Source: Platerodrilus igneus
Taxonomy: Eukaryota > Arthropoda > Insecta > Coleoptera > Lycidae
Reading direction: 5' to 3'
DNA length: 64,000 nucleotides
Assembly (NCBI GenBank): GCA_036346225.1
Contig: JARFIW010001215.1
Coordinates: forward strand, 5,036,501 to 5,100,500
Shown here: one piece after another, positions 31,620 to 42,348 of the stretch
How the letters are laid out: each line of letters begins with the position of its first letter
Position numbering within the stretch: position 1 is the first letter of the stretch
Made by a program: the position numbers and the translations under genes
Notes under the pieces: model-generated
Databases searched by the model: none
Told to the model about the DNA's origin: nothing
What the model saw: the letters and a program-made list of their open reading frames with translations, nothing else

Positions 31620-32290
31620 CTTTCAGTTGGCAATATAGGAGTAAAATCCCATAAGTAAGGCAAAACGTAATAAGTTTCGACCTTGATCGGAGTGTAATTC
31701 TAACGCAACTCCAAAGCAACAAAACAACTCTCTCATTAGTACATCTGCAACGGTCTCAGTTTCTTAGTTAGGTATAGCATACGCCTCCGGACATTTGGTA
31801 AAATAATCCATTGCAAGCAATATGTATTTATTTCCTTGCTCTGATTTCAGAAACGGACTAGCTATATCAATGGCCATCCTCTCAAAAGGATTCCCCACCT
31901 TATACTGTCTCATTGGGGCCTTCTTTTTGACCGGGCCATTTCCAGAAGCATTCAACTCACATATATTTCCGGCACCACTCCTTCACATCCTCTTTGCAGT
32001 TCACCCAATAGAATCTTTCTCTCACTCTTTCGAGAGTTCTTTTCACGCCGAAGTGCCCTCTCCGAAAATACCATTGTGCAAGTGCTGCAACACTTCCAGC
32101 ACTCTGCTTTTTGACACTATCACCTGAAGTCGTCTCTCAATGCCATCTTCACACTCTAGGTGTCGTTCCAATATTTTTAGTCACCAAGGAGTCCCACTGT
32201 GCCCAGTATGCCGTCAGGCTCCTACTTGAAATTCTAATTTCTTCCCAAGCTGGTCGTTGTCCTTCACTTTTCCACTCAATAATACGTTCC
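31620..32290 (-). pseudogene. Ty3 element 2 integrase
   Basis: Motifs in minus-strand order: a zinc-finger region (about 32290-31970, frame-broken), FERMAIDIASPF with the first catalytic Asp (about 31880), YFTKCPEAYAIPN, a stop, and then ELHSDQGRN with the second Asp (about 31670). The Glu region is missing or unreadable. Frameshifts and stops disable it. Confidence 0.7.
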
Positions 32291-32655
32291 TATTCTACCT
32301 GATTCTCCTGGTCTTCTCGTATTCTTTCGGGTTGCCAAGTATCATCTGTTACCGTCATTCTATGTATGGCACTTATTTTTTCTTCTATCTTGGAGCAATG
32401 CTTGCAGTCTACCGGAGAAGGTCTTCTTGACAGAGCGTCTGCATTCCGGTGGCAAGTTCCTACACGATGTTCTGTGTCAAAGTCATGTTCTTCCAGTCGT
32501 TCTATCCACTTTGCAACTTGCTGTTCAGGATGTCGAGACTGCAGTAACCATTTTAGTGCAGTATTGTCTGTTCTTAACAGGAATTTACGGCCCAAAAAGT
32601 AGTTATAAAAGTGCTCTACAGATTTGACAACGGCCAACAGCTCATTTCGTGTCAC
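32290..32655 (-). pseudogene. Ty3 element 2 RNase H
   Basis: The 121-residue frame begins TRNELLAVVKSVEHFYNYFLG and contains LLRTDNTALKWLL, WIERLEEHDF and NADALSRRP, all diagnostic of Ty3 RNase H. The upstream piece of the domain (DASNTAIG-like, about 32770-32700) is in another frame. Confidence 0.75.
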
Positions 32656-32744
32656 ACACTAGTTCCTTTCCGGCCGCGACAAGATCTTGCTGAAATACCC
32701 AATAACTTTTTCTTGTCCGTCCTGCACTTGAGAAAGAAAGCTTC

Positions 32745-33610
32745 CTATAGCTGTGTTGCTGGCATCAGTATCCAACACAAATTTACCTTAATCCGAGGAT
32801 AACTCAGAATCGATGCTGTAACTAGTAACCGTTTCAGTTGTTCAAATGCGCTGTGGCTGTCGTTATTCCAATTATATTCTTTTCCATCTTTGATTAATTT
32901 CGTCAACGGTTTGGCAATGTTCGCAAACCGTAGTATAAAACGTCGGTAGTATGAACACAATCCCAGAAAACTGCGTAGTTGGTGTATATCTGCTGGTGTA
33001 GGCCACCCTTGTACCGTTTTTATCTTGTCGGGGTCAGCTCCTATTCCGATCTCCGACACGAAATCTTCTAGGTATTTCACCTCTTTTCCAAATAAGTGAC
33101 ATTCCTTAGGTTTCAAGGTAAGGTTTGCTCCGCGTAATCTTTGGAATACCTCCTATATGTTATTAAGATGTTCTTCAAAAAACCCGCCTAACACTATCAC
33201 ATCGTCTAGCTACACCAGACATGTTTTCCAGGACAGTCCACGCGGTATCGACTCCTTCAAACGTCCAAAAATAGCAGAAGTATTGCATAATCCAAACGGC
33301 ATGAGCTTGAACTGTCATAACCCAATTCCAATTGCAAACGCAGTTTTCCCTTTATCGTTTGACTCCAAGCCTACCTGCCAGTATCCGCTTTTCAAGCCCA
33401 AGGTCGAAAACCATTTAGATCCGGATAGGGTATCCAAGGTGTCATCAATTCTGGGCTAAGGATAGCTGTCTTCCTTTGTATCATTATTTAGCCGCCGATA
33501 GTCGACACAAAACCTTGTCGACCCATAAACTATTCAAGGGCTCAATCGCTCCTTGTTTTTCCATGTCTGTGATAATTTGTTCGGCTGCCTTATGTTTTGC
33601 CAAAGGAAGC
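32745..33610 (-). pseudogene. Ty3 element 2 reverse transcriptase
   Basis: Recognisable in order on the minus strand are a DTLSGSKWFSTL block, SGYWQVGL, TAFAIG, FGLCN, the active site CLV*LDDVIV (about 33205), and the thumb region in 33116-32745 (GWPTPADIHQLRSFLGLCSYYRRFI). The Tyr of the catalytic YLDD is a TAG stop, and several other stops and frameshifts occur. It cannot make active RT. Confidence 0.75.
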
Positions 33611-33895
33611 CGTCTGCGGATTAACATTTAGCACCCTTACTGGTATCATATTTCGAGATTTTACCAGTGTTCTTCCAATCAGCAATCATTCTTGACCCAT
33701 TTCCGATTTAGTTGCTTCCATTATGCACACTTATTCTTCCCGGAGAATACCATCCGGGCGTCCCATCACGATCATTTCCATCTTCTCGGGTATTTTCATA
33801 TCACAAATCATTCGAACTTGCATCATCTGATTTCTCGTCCCTTAAAATGGAATCTCATCATCATCAATCCGAAACACATTTTTTTTTATGTTCAC

Positions 33896-34192
33896 CTAAA
33901 ACCCATATTCCCTCATGAGATACATTCCTAAGATAACTTTTTCTGTAATTTCAGCTACCAACACCCGATGATTAATTAATTTGTTTCCAATTTCCAACGT
34001 TACGGCAGTCTCTCCGTGAGTAGAAATTTTCTCACCACTTGCCGTTCGAAGACATACCGATGCAGGTAGCACTTTTCCACGACCAACCAAATCCGGTTTT
34101 ACAATAGTCTTTATCGCTCCTGTATCTACGAGTAATCGGACAACTCTACCATTAATTCTACCAACAATATAAATACTATCCGGACTTCCCAT
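33896..34192 (-). CDS. Ty3 element 2 aspartic protease
   Basis: The 98-residue frame contains RLLVDTGAIKTIV (active-site DTGA) and VILGMYLMREYGF (the second conserved loop). It lies just upstream of RT and downstream of the gag zinc knuckle. Confidence 0.7.
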   Translation of the reverse strand: MGSPDSIYIVGRINGRVVRLLVDTGAIKTIVKPDLVGRGKVLPASVCLRTASGEKISTHGETAVTLEIGNKLINHRVLVAEITEKVILGMYLMREYGF

Positions 34193-34279
34193 CGACGATG
34201 CAGCACGGATGATAATCTCCGGGGCACTACGTTGTGCTGTCGGCGTTCACCCCCTTACATCGACTTGTAGTTTTCCTGC

Positions 34280-35148
34280 TGCTCAACCGGTTGTTTGTTT
34301 GGTAGATTACAGGTTCTCTGTATATGATAAACTTCACCGCAGCTCCAGCATCGCAGACCCCATCTCCGCGGTCGTTGTCTTTCCAGCCTTTCCGCGTTTT
34401 GGTTTTCAAACACCCGGTTGATTATTTCTTCTATGTTGTTCTACGATTGACCAGGTTCTTCTAAGGCAGACCGAACTTTGTGGCTAACCGTGTGTGACGT
34501 CTGCTTAGCTGCTTCAATTCAAGCGCATGAGCCAATGCGCTCATCTAACATATTTGGCGGTGTTAATCTTAACGCTTGCGGTATTTCTCCGTCTTTAACG
34601 CCATCCACAAATGTTTGAACAGCCATTCGTTCGAGGAAGCTATCTGGTGCCGTTTGATATGCCAATCTAACTAATCTGGCAATGTCAGCTTTGAATTCTT
34701 GCAGGCTTTCATTTGTCTTTTGCAAGCGGTTCTTAACTTGTGCTTGGTAAACCTGTTGAAGGTGAGCGTCTCCATATCGTATCTCAAGCTTCGATGTTAA
34801 GAGGCCGTGATCATTCTGTTGGTGATCGAGAATCGTTTGCAAGATGTTAAGAGCTTCCTCCCGTAGGGCCATTGTCTTCTCTTTGTTGCACCAACCGTTG
34901 GCTATTGCAGCAGCATCAAATTGTTTCAAATACGTCGTCCAAGGTGTTTAACCATCAACATTGGGTGGTTTCACTTTAAATTTCGACGGTATTGACTCGC
35001 TTCCTTCCATGCTTCTTATTTCTGGGATGTTCTGATTTACAACTTGGTTTATTAGTTCAAGTGGCCGCATTGTTAGTAAAATCATTTGTTCTTGCAGCCT
35101 CATCACATCCTCTTGCATTTTTAACAATTTATTGTTCAGCTTTTGCTC
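34280..35148 (-). pseudogene. Ty3 element 2 gag with CCHC zinc knuckle
   Basis: From 35148 the minus strand encodes a coiled-coil-like start (KLLKMQEDVMRLQEQM), a stop at about 34950, and a capsid domain in 34929-34519 (TMALREEALNILQTI, KNRLQKTNESLQEFKADIARL). A zinc knuckle CWSCGEVYHIQRTC follows at about 34290-34345 in another frame. The N-terminus is cut by the 223-bp repeat at 35149, so the 5' end and 5' LTR are lost. Confidence 0.7.
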
Positions 35149-35371
35149 AGGTAGAAATGGCTTGTTAGTGACTAAAGAAGTCTCAGGATGATTGCAGCTG
35201 TTGAATGCAAGCAGTATGTATTGCTTGGTATTGATGAAATGATGTCTGTGTTCACATACGTTGAGAAAAAATTGATTGTCGGTTGGTGTAGTATATAATT
35301 GCTTCCATATTGTTCAGGGAAAGTACTAGTACGTGATTTTGTTCCAAGATAATAGTTCCAATTAGTTCCAA
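35149..35371. repeat. 223-bp direct repeat, copy 2
   Basis: Partner of 30928-31140. It joins directly to the gag coding sequence at its left edge, so it marks a junction or rearrangement point. Confidence 0.85.
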
Positions 35372-36133
35372 TACAATAGTTTAAAAACTAGGAAAGATTG
35401 TTCGATTATAGTGTATAGTCGTAAGGAAGATGTATCCATATCCATAAAGAATGAGAGTTTATGGAAAAGAAAAATAAGTTTTTTGAATAGAAAATATGTG
35501 CTCTTGTGCTTCTTGTGCTTATAAAAGGTCTGCACTATCTCAGTGGAGGCTCTATAAAGATGAAAACGATGAAGTAATCATTGGACCATGAGGCTTTGTA
35601 TATTTGGTTGTAAACGTAGAAAAATGAAGTCAAGCGTTTGCAACCACTTAATATCATATTCCGTGTCCAATGTTTTGCGTTGTTTCACATTCATAAGTTC
35701 TGGTAAAACAGTATATAGTCCAAAGTGAACGGAGAATGGAACATGTGTATGCATTGGGTCATAGTCAGTAGTAAAATATCCAATTAAAATCAGTAATCAT
35801 TTAAAATCAAAACTGCATCATTTTGGGTGGTGATGTTAGGTTAGGGTTTCATGACTAAGTCAATAATATTAGTAGTTTTTGCCATCGTTTAGCTATTCGA
35901 TATTTATTGTGAGTTTCTGCCATTAGTACTTAGACTGTGTTGTCGCATTCTCTGATTTGGTGGACGAAGAGTGTGAGTCTCGCAAAAAAAAATTGAGGGG
36001 ATTTAATAAAAATACAAATTAGTGTTGTAAATAAAACAAAAATAAGAAATAATATTTTGTAAAGAAATTTCTTAAGTGCTAATGTAAACAATAAACTATA
36101 CATCAAATTTTATAAAGTTTCTTAATAATTAAT
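35372..36133. other. AT-rich spacer with one coding-like fragment
   Basis: Mostly featureless. The exception is 35578-35813, described separately. Confidence 0.45.
35578..35813 (-). pseudogene. Coding-like fragment, unknown family
   Basis: A minus-strand frame of about 72 codons reads as credible protein (DYDPMHTHVPFSVHFGLYTV, DIKWLQTLDFIFLRLQPN) and ends in TGA at 35578-35580. It has no start and sits in AT-rich DNA. I cannot assign it. It may be a transposon remnant or an exon. Confidence 0.3.
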
Positions 36134-36159
36134 CGCGGGTTCAAATCCTGCTGTCGGCG
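36134..36159 (+). tRNA. 3' half of a tRNA (Ser-like), truncated
   Basis: A complete T-arm (GCGGG, loop TTCAAAT, CCTGC) with a B-box GGTTCAAATCC is followed by an acceptor 3' strand TGTCGGCG. No D-arm, anticodon arm or matching 5' strand exists upstream. It is a tRNA fragment, resembling tRNA-Ser, or a retroelement primer relic, not a working gene. Confidence 0.45.
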
Positions 36160-37456
36160 AAAAAGGAAATTTATTCGCTGTTAGTTCGACAAGAGTATTC
36201 AAACATAAAGGAATGTGTGAATAAGAAATTCCATTCAAACTTCTTAAATACATGATGACGTAGATAGTCGTTTAAAAAAATTTGGTTGGAACAAGCAAAA
36301 TCATCTGAGGTAATTATTCATAATACCTAGTCATCTGGGGTTAATATTTTCCAGGAAAAAATAATATACAATAATATATAAATAAAATCTAGAATCACTT
36401 AAGTTTGCACCATATTAAAGTAAAATGTTCATGTGGACTAAAATTTAATTAATTGTAATCCACGTAAAAAGGATTAGGTAGGAAAAGGATTGTCGTTGTT
36501 CTAATTCTTAGTTAAGATAAGATTAGTTTTTGTTCTATATTTAGTATCGACAAACTATGGTAATAATTAAAAAAATTTGTATTTCCTCGGTAATGTCTTA
36601 TATAGAGAAAAATAATTATGACTAGTCGGAGTGGAGTACGTCAACGTCTCATTGTCCCATTGAGTCTTACAAATATTGAATAAAAAAAATAGTACACGTT
36701 CTGTACGTATGTAAATTAAAATAAAATTCAAAAGGTAAAGCAAAATGTCTGCTTATAAAATCATCAAAAGAAAATTTAAAAGTAATGACTTTAAACAAAA
36801 AAAATAGGTGTCCTCAATATAAAAAAATAATTGTCAGTGAATGGTTTATTTAATTAAGTAGGGCATTGATAAAAGAAAAAGAAGATTCGTTATTACTATG
36901 ATTTCGACTTAACATGTATTAACCAATGGTTCCCAAAACTGGTTAAATCCAAAGAAATTGGCTAGGTTTCTCCAACAGTTAAGGTTGCTCTAAATTAGAG
37001 TCTGGAAAGGTTAGCTGGTCTCTCCAGCCATGGTATTCACGACCGTATAAAATAAATAATATCTTCATAATAAAAAAAAATAGTTTATAGTTTTCAAAAT
37101 TATGTTAACTGTCTGTATGAGTGTGGCTTTGGCTCATACCAGCAAAACAAGAAATATGAAAAAATAATGTCAAAACGTTTTGTTAAAAGAAAAAATAAAA
37201 GTCTTAGTTGGTAGTTAATACGTAATAATTGTATTTAAAATGCTTTAATCCTTAAGTATGGATAACTCTACGAAATTAGTTGCACAAAGATAATTTTCTG
37301 AATATGTCCGTAAATGTCCTATTTGGAATAATAATTGATTCCAATAAATGATAAATTTGGCTATGCTTATCAATGGCTAATTCTTAGGTTAAAAAATTAA
37401 ACAAATGTAACTCCGTTAGAAAAATGAAAATGTTAACTTTAAACTTTTTAAGAAGT
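36160..37456. other. AT-rich spacer, nothing recognised
   Basis: No gene or clear repeat was seen. Confidence 0.5.
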
Positions 37457-37470
37457 GGCCTCTGTTCAAG

Positions 37471-37766
37471 TCGCCGTGGATCAATGTAGTAAGCGTAAGA
37501 CTACGGATCCCAAGGTCCTTGGTTCAAATCCCAACACGGCCGACTGCTTGAAAAATGGCAGGTGAGCATTTTTTTACAAAAATTACGCCCTCGTTCGGAT
37601 GAGAGGTTAAATAGAGGTCTCGTGTGTGTGTTGTCACGCACGTTAAAGATCCCTACCTTGCCTGGAACGGCAAGGGTTCGGCAAAATTCTAAATTTCCAG
37701 GCAACAAAAACTCGCCTCCTGGCCAATGTAGTACCTTCGGGTGGAGCATTGGAAATGGAAATAAAC
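37471..37766 (+). mobile_element. tRNA-derived SINE with 14-bp TSD
   Basis: The 5' head folds like a tRNA: GCCGTG (37473-37478) pairs with CACGGC (37535-37540), and the pol III B-box GGTTCAAATCC is at 37521-37531; it is closest to a tRNA-Arg. A non-tRNA body follows, including GCACGTTAAAGATCCCT, and the 3' end is ATGGAAATAAAC. The element is flanked by the exact 14-bp repeat GGCCTCTGTTCAAG (37457-37470 and 37767-37780). Open frames on both strands across it are chance. Confidence 0.8.
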
Positions 37767-37780
37767 GGCCTCTGTTCAAG

Positions 37781-38798
37781 CAGTATCTAATGACTGTTAG
37801 AAAGTGGTTTTCCAAATAAATCTGCTTGTTTAGGCCTTTATATTATCGAAACTATATGTTTGAGCTAATTATTGAAATTATTGGAAAAAATGCAAAGTTT
37901 GTAAAACCTGTTTTCGGAATTTGATAGCTTGTAAAATTAAACAGGAAGGATACAACATTTTATTTTAGTCTGTTTATGCAGGTATAATTATACTAACATG
38001 GTTAATCTAGGAGTTTGGTATTCAGGTAAAAAAAATGCTTGTAGCTATAAGGTAAGAATGGAAGAAATCGCCTAAAGAAAATTATTCTTATTTTAGTCGT
38101 TGATTGTGATTAATTTGCAAGATAATTGTATCGTTAATCTTTGTAAATTCTTGTATGTGCATTTTATTTTTGGTGCAAGGAAATTGTGTGTAGCCAACGT
38201 GAGTAAGAAGGCTGGTAAGTTCACGGATGTCTACGTGTTGATAAGATAATGCAATAAAATTTGTTGCAGTTTCATAAGAAATTATCATAACTGTGTAGTG
38301 CATTGGTGATTAAGGTGTTAATTTTAGGCATCTCCCAGCGAGTGACGGTTTCTTGTCGACCGCTACGGGTAATATCAGCTGTTACAAGTGTTTATAATGG
38401 ATGTACGAATAAAAGAAATTTTAGGGTAATATAAAATTGTTTTCATTCACAATGTTATTATTCGTGTAAATGAAATTAGAATCGTATTAAATCAATGCTA
38501 TATAAAAAAAGAAAGTTTAACTCAGCGGATGTATTGCCTTTAGTTATTTATAATTATAAATAATTATAGTCTGAAAATTGTTGCATTCAAGTGTACAAAA
38601 TTTTATAGGAAGTGCTATTCTGTGTTGTTTTTTGAAATAGTTATATTCATGTAGAATGAATTAAAACTTTTTGTGTCTATAGTTTGGGTTTTTTAAAGGT
38701 TGAAAATAAATTCAGATGCGACACTTTCCAAAATAGCAATATAATCTCACTCAATATAAGCACAGTTTTTGCCAAAATATTAAACACATTCTAAACTA
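37781..38798. other. AT-rich spacer, nothing recognised
   Basis: No supportable feature. Confidence 0.5.
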
Positions 38799-39266
38799 TC
38801 ATAACAAAAGCACGATAATCTCGATGCACGTATTTTTCAACGACTGCAGACTCTCAAACTTGTACTTATCGATTTTTCCTTGCTTTGTATAATATGGATG
38901 TTGTGGAATGCTTATTTCCTGACTTCGGCGTCTACATGGAAGTAGGTTCAATTTACATGTATGATGTAACTTATAAGAAACCTTGCCATTTGAATACAAC
39001 AGGCTTCTGATATTATATACGGTGGTATCACCTGCTTTTTACCAGGCCGAATTGACTGAAAATTATCGGCATTCAATTCAAAATTTTTAAAAAATGTATA
39101 ATCTAGGTGATTTACTTGATATGGATGCGATGGTCTAGCTTGTCTTATTCGTTTTATGCAGTCTGCTGGTGCATACATTGGTGGAGAAAATAACCGTTCC
39201 AATGTTGAATGTACGCTATCTACCCCCATCATTGTATGTCCTTTTTCAAGGACTTTTTTTTAAATA
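38799..39266 (-). pseudogene. Transposon-like ORF of unknown family, truncated
   Basis: From about 39266 the minus strand encodes VLEKGHTMMGVDSVHSTLER, then CIKRIRQARPSHPYQVNHLD and FFKNFELNADNFQSIRPGKK. It shifts frame near 39030 to continue with YSNGKVSYKLHHTCK and RRRSQE. I associate this pattern with a multicopy, transposon-like insect protein but cannot name it. The upstream part is missing because retroelement sequence begins at 39276. Confidence 0.4.
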
Positions 39267-40019
39267 TGAAATAGAACGTAACAAATCCCCACCCCCGCAA
39301 AATTAAAAGGTCGGGGAAGGAAATAACAGACCAAACAATAAACTAACAGGACAAACCACAAAAAATTTGTTTCTAAAAACAAAAAGGAAAACAAAAAAAG
39401 AAAAAGAAATTTCATCCGGCTCGAAGAACCAATATATCGGAAAACGCAAAATGTAGATGACTATAGGAAAAAGAAAGGTAAAGGCTAATAATCAACAAGA
39501 ACAAAGATCGAATGGCTTAACACTGCAAAAGTCATCAAAGAACGAATATCTGTAATTAAAAAACAGTAAAGTTTTAAATCTTCAGAAAAGAACGAGTTTC
39601 TTGAAAAACAAGAGGAAAAAAACCAACGCAAAAGCCAAGGCGAGACAATAACTTGTGGAGTTTCAAACTATGCTATGGAACGTCAAGAACGCTGGAAAAG
39701 TATGATGTACTATAAGCTGTAGTAATAAAGAATCGTATCAAACGGACAATAAAAGAAAAGAATAGCTAAATAGACCAAAAAGCCGACTAAGTCGTGGTTT
39801 CCGAAAAAAAGGAGAAAGATCTTCAAATCACATACCACAGGAAAAGGATCGAAAATTAAATAAAGAAAATGCAAGGGCTGACAGTAAGGAAACCAGCTCA
39901 AAGGGAGAGAAATATGATGCGAAAGAAACGGAAAAACAAAACTAAAATTCAAAAACACTAAGAAAAAGCACAAGATCCGAAAGAAGAAAATAAAGAAACA
40001 AAATCTAGTGTAGTTATGG

Positions 40020-40046
40020 TTGAGCATGCGCGCGTGTGCGTATGGA

Positions 40047-40078
<32 letters not shown>

Positions 40079-40280
40079 AAAGTGTGTCGAGAGAGTGTGT
40101 TTGACCGCTTTAGTTGTCTCTTACAACAGGCAGACTGTACTGTGGGGATATTCTAATCCGTACCCACTCGGAGATGAGTTCGAAGAGCAGAACGTAAGAA
40201 AAGAAATAAAACAAACAAAAGTATGCGTGTGTGTGCACGGAGTGTGTGTATGTGGAGTGTGTCTGTGTGTGTGTAGAGTA

Positions 40281-40312
<32 letters not shown>

Positions 40313-40455
40313 GAGTATGTCTGTGTGTGTGTGTGCGCGCATGTGTGTACGAAGAGTGTGCTGAGAGTGTGTTGGACCGCTTTATTCGCCTCTTACGACA
40401 GGCAGGCCGTACCGTGGCGCTATTCTAATCCGAACCCACTTGAGGATTAGTACAA
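40020..40455. repeat. (GT)n tracts and tandem 271-bp unit with conserved module
   Basis: Two units, each a (GT)n tract followed by a module beginning TTGACCGC or TTGGACCGC (40100-40178 and 40372-40447). The core CTCTTACNACAGGCAG...TATTCTAATCCG is conserved. Open frames here are products of the repeat. Confidence 0.75.
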
Positions 40456-40599
40456 GGAGCAAAACGAAAGGAAAGGGAAAAACAAATAAAACAAGAAAAT
40501 TATTTAGACGCGAGTACAAAATCAAAAATCAAATAGTAAATAAAGCCAGCGTCAGCATATGACTTTGGAACGCGATGACTAAAGACAGAGTTTACGATG

Positions 40600-41121
40600 T
40601 GTGCCTCGCCACAAGGAAAACGAAGCGTGATCAAGAATATCAGGATTCATGGAATGGACAGGTTTGAGGTCTTTGACGTGCCAGATGCTCTAACACCGGA
40701 GGGATCGGCAAGTTTAAAGGTCCAAGAAAAACAACTTTACTGATGGAGAAAGGATCAAGGAATTTAGGAACGAGTTTAGCATTAAAATGACGTGAAGCGT
40801 CGGACAAAGCAAAATTACGACGCCAGATAGAATTACCTAATTAAAAGGAAACAGTTCGCCGGAGAAGATTATAAGATTATGCGTGTTGCGATAGGCATCG
40901 AAAAGTTTCTCGAAGACATGGGAGCGAATATTTTTGAAATGTTCGGGATCTGGAGAAGGATATTCAGGATTAGGAATATACATGTCGTTTACTTCAGACA
41001 GTTGTCCGAATTGCGAAATATCGTAACATAAGTTGTGACCACTTTGGGCGCCAAAAATCATGTTACGGTATTCAGTGCGGACAAGAAAGAGAGTAACAAA
41101 AGCAACGTAAGTAGTCCTCAC
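40600..41121 (-). pseudogene. Ty3 element 3 integrase C-terminal part
   Basis: 41121-40837 covers the end of the catalytic domain and a linker (FGAQSGHN, then NTHN). A frame change at about 40840 leads into IWRRNFALSDASRHFNAKL, VPKFLDPFSI and VVFLGPLN, the chromatin-binding GPF/GPY-type module seen at the C-terminus of Ty3 integrases. It is truncated upstream and frameshifted. Confidence 0.6.
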
Positions 41122-41150
41122 CGATTACTACAAGAAAAAGGGAACGGAAG

Positions 41151-42002
41151 AATGCCGTGATAACTAGTTGTAGACTAGAGTCAAGAATAGAAAATTTCCA
41201 ACTTTATTAATTATAGTATTTTGCGGTTGACTCAGTCTTCAACACAGCCTTCCGTTAAAAAGATGTTTATAAAAAAGAAAAATCAAAACACCTTTATTTG
41301 TTGTTATAAAATAAATTTCATGCAAAGTAAGGAAATATCAGTAACAATGTCGTTGTCGCATAAGATAAACCAAACGATGGATAAAAATACAATTCTTGTT
41401 TATTATACATCTTTTAAGCTTTCAAAATGTTGCTGTAGGGGCGGTTTGTGGGCCCCCACCTATTTTTCTGTTTCAGAACACCTACTATCTACCGATTACG
41501 TTAATACTGGAGAAAAGCCACAAGCTCAAACGTCGAAGCGCAACGAAACATGCAATTTTTTACAAAATAGCCTTACAATTTAAATATAAAGTAATAAATT
41601 GCGTATGTTTGTATATTTAAATCTTTAAATGTTTACTAAGTTGTACACAAATCTGAAAGTATGATTTTTTTTAAATTAAAAGTTTTCTCTGTTTACTCAA
41701 ATTAAGAAATAAAAATACATTTTAACCGATTTTTAGTAGGCGGGGTGGCCGTTCTAGAGTAAAAAACTCACCGAGAAAAGAATCTGTAAAAATCACTTTT
41801 AAAAGAGGCCAAAGACGACTAGTTTATCTTTATAAATAAAAAAGTCGTGCCAAGTTATGTAAATTTGAAAATACTAGAAAAAGAATCTCCTTAAAATATC
41901 ATTTGTGTCAAAAGCTATACCTGCAGTTGTTCGTTAGCCTTTCAGCCACGTGTAAAGTAATCCTGCAGAGAACGCTGTTACATACCCCAGTGCATAGGAA
42001 AT
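41151..42002. other. Spacer, nothing recognised
   Basis: Open frames at 41221-41620 show no protein-like features. Confidence 0.45.
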
Positions 42003-42344
42003 TGTTACGTTCTATTTCATATTAATAAAATTTACGGCCTCATTACATTAAGAACTATTCAGTCCCAATCATTTAATTTACGTTTGCTAGAGTTCTATAA
42101 ATTCGAGCTATTTCATCAAATTTACGTGTCAGATAAGCAACTCGCAAGTGTAACATAAACTTTTATAAGTACGAGATGGGAATACAATCATCCGAATTCG
42201 TGAATGTAATGAAGGACGAGTTAAATTGGTTGCCTATCTACGCGGTTTAAGTATATAGAAGTATATCAAACATTAAATCATTGGGGCTGAATGGTTCTTA
42301 ATGTAATGAGGCCGTAAATCTTCTTTAATATGTAGAACATAACA
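42003..42344. mobile_element. Solo LTR or MITE with 80-bp inverted ends
   Basis: The 342-bp element begins TGTTACGTTCTA and ends TAGAACATAACA, flanked by AAAT (41999-42002 and 42345-42348). The inverted similarity extends about 80 bp from each end (GGCCTCATTACATTAAG near 42038 and its reverse near 42300). The first 21 bases also match the minus strand at 39276-39256, the presumed LTR start of Ty3 element 3. It could be a solo LTR of that family or a MITE. Confidence 0.5.
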
Positions 42345-42348
42345 AAAT

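Larger units (their letters stand above)
39276..41150 (-). mobile_element. Ty3/gypsy element 3, 3' portion
   Basis: On the minus strand an integrase C-terminus (41121-40600) is followed by about 1.3 kb of untranslated sequence and, at 39276, a purine-rich tract (GGGGGTGGGGAT) abutting TGTTACGTTC, a likely polypurine tract/LTR start. The untranslated part is homologous, in the same orientation, to 52924-54091. The gag-RT part is absent. Confidence 0.55.

Noticed and set aside
32111..34421. Plus-strand frames of 60-100 codons
   Set aside because: They are shadows of the minus-strand Ty3 pol genes, which carry the recognisable motifs.
35825..35840. Telomeric TTAGG repeat
   Set aside because: Only two units (TTAGGTTAGG) occur, which is expected by chance.
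37501..37819. Open frames on both strands of about 100 codons
   Set aside because: They coincide with the SINE, whose tRNA-like head, B-box and 14-bp TSD explain the sequence.
40020..40430. Open frames rich in Cys/Val or His/Thr on both strands, and similar ones at 12805-13049
   Set aside because: They are translations of (GT)n and (CA)n microsatellites.
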